From: Comamonadaceae bacterium
GTDB taxonomy: Bacteria; Pseudomonadota; Gammaproteobacteria; Burkholderiales; Burkholderiaceae_C
Reading direction: 5' to 3'
Length of the DNA stretch: 5,697 nucleotides
Assembly (NCBI GenBank): GCA_947372005.1
Contig: CANBRV010000155.1
Span: 1-5,697 of the forward strand
The notes below the pieces were generated by a model. The model did not search any database. It saw only the letters and a program-made list of their open reading frames with translations, and was not told the DNA's origin. The translations under genes and the position numbers were made by a program. This document shows positions 1-4,600 of the stretch, one piece after another. Numbering within the stretch: the first letter of the stretch is position 1; every line of letters begins with the position of its first letter.

Positions 1-351
1 TTGTTCGGTGGTCGTGATCGTGCTGACCTTGCCGTGCATCTGCACTTGGGCGCGGATGATGTTGCCGCCCAGCGCCGCGCCAATGGCTTGATGACCAAGG
101 CACACACCGAGGATCGGCAGCTTGCCCATAAAGCGCTGAATCGCCGCAACGCTAATGCCCGCTTCGCTTGGCGAGCAGGGGCCTGGGGAGATAACGAGCC
201 TGTCCGCGCCAATTGCGGCCATTTGCTCTAGCGTGATTTCGTCGTTGCGAGCGGTGATGACTTCTGCACCCAGTTCGCCAAAATATTGCACAAGGTTGTA
301 GGTGAAGCTGTCGTAGTTATCGAGCATCAAGAGTTTTAATTTTTTACTCAT
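1..351 (-). CDS. trpG: Anthranilate synthase component II (glutamine amidotransferase), C-terminus off the left edge
   Basis: This is the glutaminase subunit that frees ammonia from glutamine and passes it to TrpE to make anthranilate from chorismate. In many bacteria the same protein also serves PabB in folate synthesis. The 117 residues present show the class I amidotransferase N-terminal half: DNYDSFTYNL (11-20), SPGPCSPSEAG (55-65), and the nucleophile elbow GVCLGHQ with catalytic Cys84. A conserved MHGK lies at 105-108. Family members have about 190 residues, so roughly 70 are missing, including the His and Glu of the catalytic triad. The ATG at 351 is one base after the trpE stop and has a strong ribosome binding site inside the trpE end, so trpE and trpG are very probably co-transcribed and translationally coupled. 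trpD would be expected beyond the left edge. The identification is secure; an amphibolic pabA role is possible but not visible here. Confidence 0.96.
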   Translation of the reverse strand, partial: MSKKLKLLMLDNYDSFTYNLVQYFGELGAEVITARNDEITLEQMAAIGADRLVISPGPCSPSEAGISVAAIQRFMGKLPILGVCLGHQAIGAALGGNIIRAQVQMHGKVSTITTTEQ

Positions 352-352
352 C

Positions 353-1873
353 TCAAAAGCCCTCCTCAACCAGTTCTGCGGCTCGTAAGAGCGCACGCGC
401 CTTGGCTTCCGTTTCCGCCCATTCCAGCTCAGGGACAGAGTCCGCCACCACGCCCGCCGCCGCTTGCACGTAGAGCACGCCGCCTTTGACGATGCCCGTA
501 CGGATGGCTATCGCCACATCCATATCGCCCGCAAAGCTGATGTAGCCGCACGCGCCGCCGTAGATGCCGCGCTTAATCGGCTCGAGTTTGTCAATCACTT
601 CCATCGCATGTACCTTGGGCGCGCCCGTTAGCGTGCCCGCAGGGAACGTCGCTTTGAGTACATCCATATTCGACATACCTGCTAAGAGTTCGCCTTCGAC
701 GTTGCTGACGATGTGCATCACGTGGCTGTAGCGCTCTACGCAAAAGGCTTCGGTCACTTTCACGCTGCCAATGCGTGCGATGCGCCCGATGTCGTTACGT
801 GCCAAGTCAATCAGCATCACGTGCTCGGCGCGTTCTTTGGGGTCGCCAATTAATTCCACTTCGGCGGCTTTGTCTAGCTCGGGCGTTGCGCCACGTGGGC
901 GCGTGCCTGCCAGTGGGCGGATCGTGACCATGTGTTTGAGGTTGTCGCCCTTGCCTTTTTCCAATGACGCGACTTTCTCTTCCCGCACCAAAATCTCAGG
1001 CGATGCGCCCACCACTTGGAAGCTGCCGAAATCGTAAAAATACATGTAAGGGCTGGGGTTCAGCGAGCGCAGCGCACGGTAAAGTGAAAGAGGCGACTGG
1101 GTGAAAGCACGCTTAATACGTTGCCCCACTTGCACCTGCATGAACTCGCCAGCGGCAATCATTTCTTTGGCATCAATCACAGCGCGGATGTAGTCGGCTT
1201 TCGCAAAATCGCGGATGGTGGGCTGCGGAGCGGATGGCGCAACGCTAGGCGCGGCTACCGATTGATTCAACTGCTCGCGCAGAGCCGCTAGTCTGGAGGC
1301 CGCACGGGTAAAAGCCTCTGGCTGTGCTGGGTCGGCATAAACGATCAGGTGTAGCTTGCCAGAGAGGTTGTCAATGACGGCAAGCTCTTCGCACAGCAGC
1401 AGCAAAATATCGGGCGTGCCCAGCTCGTCGGGTGGGCAAGAGTTCTCTAACTTGCGCTCGATGTAACGCACCGCGTCATAACCAAAATAGCCCGCAAGGC
1501 CACCGCAAAAACGCGGCAAGCCTTGCGAGAGCGCCACTTTGAAGCGCTTTTGGTAGCTAGCAATAAAGTCGAGCGGATTGCCCGTGTCGGTCTCCACCAC
1601 CAAGCCATTGGTCACCACTTCGGTTTTGGCGTTATTGCCAAAGCCACTGGCTCGGAGAAGAGTGCTAGCAGGTAAGCCAATAAAGCTATAGCGCCCAAAG
1701 CGCTCGCCGCCGACTACCGACTCCAGCAAGAAGCTGTTAGCGCCCGCACCCATTGGGGCAGCGAGTTTGAGATACAGCGAGAGTGGGGTTTCTAAATCCG
1801 CAAACGCGGTCAGCGTGAGTGGGATGCGGTTGTAGCCTTGTGCGGCTAACGTGTTGAATTCAAGTTCCGTCAT
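353..1873 (-). CDS. trpE: Anthranilate synthase component I
   Basis: TrpE (506 residues, a usual length) converts chorismate and ammonia to anthranilate and pyruvate in the cytoplasm, together with TrpG. The N-terminal domain carries the tryptophan-binding motif LLES(x10)S (LLES at 49-52, Ser63), so feedback inhibition is expected. The chorismate-binding domain shows NPSPYMYFYDF (272-282), GASPEILV (289-296), RPLAGTRPRG (319-328), HVMLIDLARND (351-361), the FPAGTLTGAPK signature (410-420) and YGGACGY (438-444). A Pro/Ala/Ser-rich linker (about 205-218) separates the two domains. A hydrophilic stretch, EKGKGDNLKH (305-314), sits between EILVR and TIRPLAG and looks like a local loop insertion. 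The ATG at 1873 fits the family N-terminus; only a weak GAAAG ribosome binding site precedes it. Pabs or salvage synthases are unlikely, because the Trp-binding motif is intact and trpG follows directly. Transcription is probably governed by the attenuator just upstream. Confidence 0.97.
   Translation of the reverse strand: MTELEFNTLAAQGYNRIPLTLTAFADLETPLSLYLKLAAPMGAGANSFLLESVVGGERFGRYSFIGLPASTLLRASGFGNNAKTEVVTNGLVVETDTGNPLDFIASYQKRFKVALSQGLPRFCGGLAGYFGYDAVRYIERKLENSCPPDELGTPDILLLLCEELAVIDNLSGKLHLIVYADPAQPEAFTRAASRLAALREQLNQSVAAPSVAPSAPQPTIRDFAKADYIRAVIDAKEMIAAGEFMQVQVGQRIKRAFTQSPLSLYRALRSLNPSPYMYFYDFGSFQVVGASPEILVREEKVASLEKGKGDNLKHMVTIRPLAGTRPRGATPELDKAAEVELIGDPKERAEHVMLIDLARNDIGRIARIGSVKVTEAFCVERYSHVMHIVSNVEGELLAGMSNMDVLKATFPAGTLTGAPKVHAMEVIDKLEPIKRGIYGGACGYISFAGDMDVAIAIRTGIVKGGVLYVQAAAGVVADSVPELEWAETEAKARALLRAAELVEEGF
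361..367 (-). promoter_or_regulatory. Ribosome binding site of trpG inside the end of trpE
   Basis: The minus strand reads GAGGAGG nine bases before the trpG ATG, within the last codons of trpE (which encode Glu-Glu-Gly). It fixes the trpG start. With the one-base gap between the trpE stop and the trpG start, it suggests translational coupling, which would keep the two subunits equimolar. Confidence 0.85.
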
Positions 1874-1904
1874 GCGTTTCTTTCAAAATTTCTAGAGGCA
1901 GTTC

Positions 1905-1936
1905 AAAAAACAGAGCGCTTAGCAATCGAAGCGCCC
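1905..1936 (-). terminator. Attenuator terminator (hairpin 3:4) of the trp leader
   Basis: On the minus strand GGGCGCTT (1936-1929) pairs with AAGCGCTC (1920-1913), including one G.U pair, across an eight-base loop. It is followed after two bases by six T's (1910-1905). This is the form of an intrinsic terminator. It lies 31 bases before the trpE start and after the leader peptide stop codon, where a transcription attenuator is expected. Its 5' arm overlaps the antiterminator partner GCGGGC (1938-1933), so the two structures exclude each other. Confidence 0.82.
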
Positions 1937-1980
1937 GCAAAGGGGTTAGAGGCAGGCTGAATTTGGCGTACGCCAAAGCC
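1933..1980 (-). promoter_or_regulatory. trp attenuator: hairpin 1:2 and alternative antiterminator 2:3
   Basis: Hairpin 1:2 is TTTGGC-GTAC-GCCAAA (1977-1962, a perfect 16-base palindrome), extended by GGC (1980-1978) pairing with GCC (1957-1955) across a bulge. Its 5' arm contains most of both leader Trp codons. Alternatively GCCTGC (1957-1952) pairs with GCGGGC (1938-1933) to form antiterminator 2:3, which removes the 5' arm of the terminator. A ribosome stalled at the Trp codons would block arm 1 and favour 2:3, giving read-through into trpE. With ample charged tRNA-Trp, 1:2 and 3:4 form and transcription stops. The pairings were worked out by hand and no folding energies were computed. Confidence 0.7.
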
Positions 1981-2041
1981 AAGCTCCTCGGCCCAGACGC
2001 ACAGCCTGTTGACCTGAAAGAAAGTTTGAAAATGAGAACAT
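1946..2041 (-). CDS. trpL: trp operon leader peptide
   Basis: This is a 31-codon reading frame on the minus strand, 73 bases upstream of trpE. Its C-terminal part reads GAWLWRTPNSACL and ends in TAA. The two Trp codons (1981-1979 and 1975-1973) flank a single Leu codon and fall in the 5' arm of a hairpin that can switch between terminator and antiterminator. This is how a ribosome-stalling trp leader peptide is built. The peptide itself is expected to have no function beyond being translated. The start is uncertain: the ATG at 2041 has no clear ribosome binding site, and a GTG at 2002 in the same frame, with AGG ten bases before it, would give an 18-residue peptide that keeps both Trp codons. 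A decayed relative of this segment lies at 2646-2716. Confidence 0.75.
   Translation of the reverse strand: MFSFSNFLSGQQAVRLGRGAWLWRTPNSACL
1949..2036. repeat. Direct repeat, copy A (spans the trp leader)
   Basis: This segment matches 2646-2716 in the same orientation. In the core (1949-1990 against 2646-2686) 33 of 42 aligned columns are identical with one gap, including AAGCCAAG and TCCTCG. A second block, TGAAAATGAG (2027-2036), is identical to 2707-2716. Copy A is longer in the middle by about 16 bases. It contains the intact trpL Trp codons and palindrome, so it appears to be the functional copy. Confidence 0.75.
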
Positions 2042-2049
2042 GTGTATTA

Positions 2050-2101
2050 GTTTAACATTTGTGTCTATACCGCAAGTTTTTTGACACGGGCTCCGTTAGA
2101 C
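2050..2101 (+). other. attC-like site 1 (candidate cassette boundary)
   Basis: The site starts with GTTTAAC and ends with GTTAGAC, matching the integron attC core sites RYYYAAC and GTTRRRY. Inside lie GTGTC (2061-2065) and its inverse complement GACAC (2083-2087). The internal spacers are unequal (four and seven bases) and the whole is only 52 bases, at or below the short end of known attC sites. It shares TTAACATT, ACACGG and TAGAC in the same order with 3239-3292, the first two exactly 32 bases apart in both. No integrase gene is in the window. Confidence 0.35.
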
Positions 2102-2132
2102 TTCGCCTATTACATTCATTTATGCAAAATTT

Positions 2133-2630
2133 ATGAAAACACCAAATCTAATCTCATTAGTTGCAATGGTTGTTGCTCTTGGATCCAATGCGCTCGCCGA
2201 TGCTCAATTGAACAGTCCCACGATTGCGTTCAAGTCAGAAAATTGGAAAGTACTTTATTACAAGGACATCATGAGTGACAAGATCACTTGCACTGGTTTT
2301 TATCGTGACGACTATGGCGTGCAGTTGACGGCTAACTCACTCCTCATTCGTGTTGCAGGCGGGCTTGAGTCGATGACACTGCGCTTTGGCGATGAGCAAA
2401 TAACACCACCTCGCAACCTGACAGATTTAGAAAGAAGCAGCGGGATTGTTGAATTGTCTGGGCTTGAGTTTGCGCACGTACAAAGCGTTAATCGCATTCG
2501 GTATCAAGCATCGATGCGGCTGAGCCGCTATAACGCGGGTGATATTGATTTGACGGGACTTAAGCAAGCGTTAGAAAACATCAATGCTAATTGCCCAGTT
2601 CCAAGAGCCACATCGGTTGCTTCAAAATAA
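2133..2630 (+). CDS. Small exported protein of unknown function
   Basis: I do not recognise a named family. The 165-residue product starts with a clear Sec signal peptide: Lys2, a hydrophobic stretch at about 6-19, and a likely signal peptidase I site after ALA (20-22). The mature part of about 143 residues is soluble, mostly beta-prone to the eye, and contains exactly two cysteines (Cys53 and Cys154) that could form a disulfide in the periplasm. A Gly-Gly turn is followed by LESMTLRFGDE (78-88), and the C-terminal segment DIDLTGLKQALENI (137-150) looks helical. No lipobox or membrane anchor is seen. The ATG at 2133 has no good ribosome binding site, but it is the only start that gives the signal peptide. 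The TAA stop lies in a TAAC motif at the start of an attC-like junction. It points against trpE and is probably acquired accessory DNA. Confidence 0.8.
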   Translation: MKTPNLISLVAMVVALGSNALADAQLNSPTIAFKSENWKVLYYKDIMSDKITCTGFYRDDYGVQLTANSLLIRVAGGLESMTLRFGDEQITPPRNLTDLERSSGIVELSGLEFAHVQSVNRIRYQASMRLSRYNAGDIDLTGLKQALENINANCPVPRATSVASK

Positions 2631-2740
2631 CGCGCTGCTCAAAGGGAGGCGGCAAAATTTTATGTACGACGAAGCCAAGTTCCTCGATAGGATGCGCTTG
2701 TTTGTCTGAAAATGAGCTTGGAGCTGGTTTATAGTTAGAT
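2625..2740 (+). other. attC-like site 2 (candidate cassette boundary), containing repeat B
   Basis: The junction opens with AAATAAC, which holds the stop codon of the upstream gene and matches RYYYAAC at five of seven positions. It closes with GTTAGAT (2734-2740), a full match to GTTRRRY. Just inside, GCTCAAAG (2638-2645) can pair with CTTGGAGC (2717-2724) except for one base. The 116-base span is within the usual attC range. The rest of the interior pairs poorly and is occupied by the trp-leader-like repeat, so the assignment is tentative. Confidence 0.33.
2646..2716. repeat. Direct repeat, copy B (decayed trp-leader-like segment)
   Basis: Diverged second copy of 1949-2036, lying between the two genes at 2133 and 2777. 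Read on the minus strand in the frame equivalent to trpL it gives RGTWLRRT and then a stop. The second Trp codon has become Arg, there is no start codon upstream, and both the palindrome and the terminator are gone. It therefore cannot act as an attenuator. It either marks an old duplication or belongs to a recombination site covering this junction. Confidence 0.7.
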
Positions 2741-2776
2741 GCATTGCGGGTTTGCGATGCTATTCAAAGGGTGGTT

Positions 2777-3244
2777 ATGCGTATAAATGGTGGTTGGGCT
2801 CGCATTGGGGTAGTGCTTTCAATAGTTTATGGACTTCTCGTTGTCGTTATTGCATTCCAAGATCAACCACGTCTTAATCAGAAGGAGAGTCTTTGGTTTT
2901 CTGAGGCGGCAGATGTGATTGCCGAGGTTATATCGAAGACAGAGGGTCAAAAAGTGCAGTCTTCCGAGGTTGCCGAAGCTCTGCTGAAAGGTTCAAACGC
3001 TGAAAACATCGCGTGGTTAGAAAAGGTCGCGGCGTCACCTTCAGAGAGTCAAAAGACGTTTTCAGCGCAGGTCGCAAAGGTAAATGAAAAGCAAAAGACG
3101 ATCATCGCCTCACTGCTAAACGAACAGATAACGTATTGGTTACTTGCATTTATTTGGTGGGTGATTGGTGTCTCGCTGTTGTTCGCAGCAGGTCTGTCAA
3201 TCCGTTGGATTTATCGTGGCTTCCGCCCTCTACCTGTGGCTTAA
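2777..3244 (+). CDS. Two-pass inner-membrane protein of unknown function
   Basis: No named family is recognised. The ATG at 2777 is preferred over a TTG start further upstream because AAAGGG lies five bases before it and the resulting 155-residue protein begins directly with a membrane segment. Transmembrane helix 1 is at about 8-27 (within GVVLSIVYGLLVVVIAF) and helix 2 at about 119-141 (within YWLLAFIWWVIGVSLLF), followed by a basic tail with RWIYRGFR that suits a cytoplasmic end. Between them lies a charged, Lys/Glu-rich region of about 90 residues, probably helical and outside the cytoplasm if both tails are inside. An N-terminal GGWxRIGVVLSxxYGL-like stretch recurs, as far as I recall, in small uncharacterised membrane proteins of proteobacterial accessory DNA. 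The stop codon TAA is inside GCTTAAC, a perfect attC-type core. Function unknown. Confidence 0.8.
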   Translation: MRINGGWARIGVVLSIVYGLLVVVIAFQDQPRLNQKESLWFSEAADVIAEVISKTEGQKVQSSEVAEALLKGSNAENIAWLEKVAASPSESQKTFSAQVAKVNEKQKTIIASLLNEQITYWLLAFIWWVIGVSLLFAAGLSIRWIYRGFRPLPVA

Positions 3245-3292
3245 CATTCGTATTGCGCTGATGATTTGCGGTACACGGCGTACAACCTAGAC
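3239..3292 (+). other. attC-like site 3 (candidate cassette boundary)
   Basis: The site begins with GCTTAAC (3239-3245), a full RYYYAAC match containing the TAA stop of the upstream gene, and ends with CCTAGAC (3286-3292), which matches GTTRRRY at five of seven positions. TTAACATT (3241) and ACACGG (3273) are spaced exactly as at 2052 and 2084, and TAGAC follows in both. The shared order and spacing argue that this and 2050-2101 are copies of one element, whether or not it is a real attC site. Confidence 0.35.
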
Positions 3293-3316
3293 CATTTGCC
3301 AAATCGTATATCTCAC

Positions 3317-3877
3317 ATGTGGAAGCTGATTAAAGATATCTTGTCCTTTGCAGCAACTCTAATTCGGATCGGAGGGCTGCTTGGTCTAACACCAGCAATC
3401 CTCGTAACCGTTGCTTGCGCAGCTTCTGCATGGATCTCTAGCATCCCCATGTTTTATCTTGTTATTTTTTCTTTGACTGTTTTTGCTTTGATGCTTTGTA
3501 TAACTCGAGCGCTGATTATTAAGATTGGCGCCATTTCTCTTGGTGAGGGCGCACGTCGTGCGTATGAAGAGTTAAGAGGCACACTTTGGGCTGATGCTGC
3601 CGAACGTCTGCGTGTGAACTCTAGCCCTAATGGAATTCTTGATTACATAGCGACGGGTATTGCGCATGACATTCCCGTGTTTGGTAAATTTTTACCGTCC
3701 ACGAGACTTGAGCAAATACCGTCACGGATATTGAAGACTGGAGCCATCGAAGATGGCGGTAAAGTTCTGCGATTGCGTGATCAACATCAATCCCAAATAG
3801 TTGATCTTACCGTTAACAAGTGTGATTTACGAAAGGCCATTCGTCAAATGAAAGAATCAGGAAAGAATCTCGGATAG
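3317..3877 (+). CDS. Membrane protein of unknown function with C-terminal soluble domain
   Basis: No named family is recognised. The frame is open from 3266 with a TTG, but the ATG at 3317 gives a sensible 186-residue protein that begins just before the membrane region; no good ribosome binding site precedes either start. Two adjacent hydrophobic helices (about 19-41 and 44-66) form a hairpin. The remaining 120 or so residues are soluble and probably cytoplasmic. They start with SLGEGARRAYEELRGTLWAD (74-93), an amphipathic helical stretch of a kind I recall from uncharacterised membrane proteins, followed by FGKFLPSTRLEQIP (122-135) and a basic C-terminus. The gene ends ten bases before the rpe stop on the other strand (convergent). 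Its G+C is low (23 of 60 bases at 3481-3540, against 39 of 60 at 4321-4380 in rpe), which fits transfer. No recombination-site motif follows it. Confidence 0.78.
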   Translation: MWKLIKDILSFAATLIRIGGLLGLTPAILVTVACAASAWISSIPMFYLVIFSLTVFALMLCITRALIIKIGAISLGEGARRAYEELRGTLWADAAERLRVNSSPNGILDYIATGIAHDIPVFGKFLPSTRLEQIPSRILKTGAIEDGGKVLRLRDQHQSQIVDLTVNKCDLRKAIRQMKESGKNLG

Positions 3878-3880
3878 CGA

Positions 3881-3895
3881 TACTCTTTTAGAGTA
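3881..3895. terminator. Small hairpin between convergent genes (weak terminator candidate)
   Basis: TACTCT and AGAGTA form a perfect six-base-pair stem with a three-base loop between the stop codon at 3877 and the end of rpe, overlapping the rpe stop codon. The stem is A/T-rich and no T-tract follows on either strand. It could help end transcription from both sides, but it is not a convincing intrinsic terminator. Confidence 0.25.
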
Positions 3896-4565
3896 ACTCC
3901 CCTCGCATCGCATCAATCACACCCTTGTAATCAGACTTCCCAAAAATCGCGCTGCCCGCCACAAACGCATCTGCACCTGCATCTGCCACTCGGCGGATGT
4001 TGTCCACTTTGATGCCGCCATCTACTTCAAGACGAATGTCTTTGCCTGAAGCGTCGATGCGTTTTTTGACGGCTTCGATTTTGCGCAGTGCTGATTCGAT
4101 AAAGTTTTGACCGCCAAAGCCTGGGTTAACGCTCATGATGAGGATGAGGTCTATGTCGTCAATCACCCAGTCGAGCACGTCTAGTTCTTCAGCGGGGTTG
4201 AAGACCAGCCCCGCCTTCACGCCTTTGGATTTGATGACTTGGATGCTGCGGTGCACGTGGTGCGACGCGTCGGGGTGGAAGCTGATGTAGTCCGCGCCTG
4301 CGTCGGCAAAGGCTGAGGCTAGTGCGTCCACGGGCTGCACCATCAAGTGCACATCGACTGGCACGGGCGTACCGTCCGAGCGTTTGGCGTGAGGTTTGAG
4401 CGCTTGGCAAATCATCGGGCCGAACGTGAGGTTGGGCACGTAGTGGTTGTCCATCACGTCAAAGTGAATCCAGTCGGCGCCTGCAGCGATTACGTTCTTC
4501 ACTTCGTCGCCAAGGCGGGCAAAGTCGGCTGAGAGAATCGAGGGTGCGATGAGATAGTTTTTCAT
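3888..4565 (-). CDS. rpe: Ribulose-phosphate 3-epimerase
   Basis: Rpe interconverts D-ribulose 5-phosphate and D-xylulose 5-phosphate in the pentose phosphate pathway (and in the Calvin cycle where present). The 225-residue TIM-barrel protein is full length. The N-terminus MKNYLIAPSILSADF is typical. The metal and acid/base residues are all visible: His34 and Asp36 in IHFDVMD (33-39), His73 in VDVHLM (70-75) and Asp182 in LEVDGG (179-184). The phosphate-binding segments MSVNPGFGGQ (144-153) and VAGSAIFG (202-209) are also intact. The loop KRSDGTPVPVDVHLM resembles Burkholderiales versions as I recall them. The ATG at 4565 is right by homology, but the strong GAGGAGG upstream is 25 bases away and is better placed for a three-codon reading frame that ends just before rpe. 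In many Burkholderiales gph and trpE follow; here the next genes are foreign and face the other way. Confidence 0.97.
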   Translation of the reverse strand: MKNYLIAPSILSADFARLGDEVKNVIAAGADWIHFDVMDNHYVPNLTFGPMICQALKPHAKRSDGTPVPVDVHLMVQPVDALASAFADAGADYISFHPDASHHVHRSIQVIKSKGVKAGLVFNPAEELDVLDWVIDDIDLILIMSVNPGFGGQNFIESALRKIEAVKKRIDASGKDIRLEVDGGIKVDNIRRVADAGADAFVAGSAIFGKSDYKGVIDAMRGELL

Positions 4566-4569
4566 GTTA

Positions 4570-4581
4570 CTATTTTCGCAT
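4570..4581 (-). CDS. Three-codon upstream reading frame before rpe
   Basis: The minus strand reads ATG CGA AAA TAG followed directly by an in-frame TAA, one more base and the rpe ATG. The strong ribosome binding site at 4591-4600 is nine bases from this ATG, an ideal spacing, whereas rpe itself has none nearby. Ribosomes may therefore start here, terminate, and reinitiate at rpe four bases later. It may also be chance in a short spacer; nothing beyond position and spacing supports it. Confidence 0.35.
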   Translation of the reverse strand: MRK

Positions 4582-4590
4582 CTTCAGTAG

Positions 4591-4600
4591 CCCCCTCCTC
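4591..4600 (-). promoter_or_regulatory. Strong Shine-Dalgarno sequence upstream of rpe, abutting the apaG start
   Basis: The minus strand reads GAGGAGGGGG here. It is the only clear ribosome binding site in the 35-base spacer between rpe and apaG. It serves the minus strand and lies directly beside the apaG ATG, so apaG is left with the complementary pyrimidine run and no binding site of its own. The spacing suits the ATG at 4581 rather than the rpe ATG at 4565. Confidence 0.55.

Noticed and set aside
1..231. Open plus-strand frame of 76 codons at the left edge
   Set aside because: It lies entirely opposite trpG, whose conserved motifs (DNYDSF, GVCLGHQ) are on the minus strand; the plus-strand product has no recognisable features.
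771..1037. Plus-strand frame of 88 codons inside trpE
   Set aside because: Antisense shadow of the chorismate-binding domain of trpE in G+C-rich coding sequence.
2042..2101. Sigma-70 promoter for trpL-trpE on the minus strand
   Set aside because: TAATAC (2049-2044) and TATAGA (2069-2064) resemble -10 boxes, but neither has a -35 at 16-18 bases. The promoter is probably in this area but I cannot place it.
2081..2113. Plus-strand promoter TTGACA (2081-2086) with TATTAC (2108-2113) before the gene at 2133
   Set aside because: The -35 hexamer is perfect, but the 21-base spacing to the only passable -10 is too long and no better -10 exists, so I do not list it as a promoter.
2081..2278. Plus-strand frame of 65 codons overlapping the exported-protein gene in another phase
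   Set aside because: It has no signal peptide or binding site and is cysteine-rich in a random way; the frame starting at 2133 has a clean signal peptide and is much longer.
2646..2716. Second functional trp attenuator at repeat copy B
   Set aside because: One Trp codon is lost, there is no start codon upstream in frame, the palindrome is broken and no terminator with a T-tract follows. It is a relic at best.
3878..3900. Fourth attC-like site after the last island gene
   Set aside because: No RYYYAAC or GTTRRRY match of useful quality is present; the small hairpin here is A/T-rich and unrelated to the other junctions.
4189..4532. Frames of 73 and 61 codons within rpe
   Set aside because: Both overlap the conserved Rpe reading frame in other phases and encode Arg/Ala-rich sequence typical of shadow frames.
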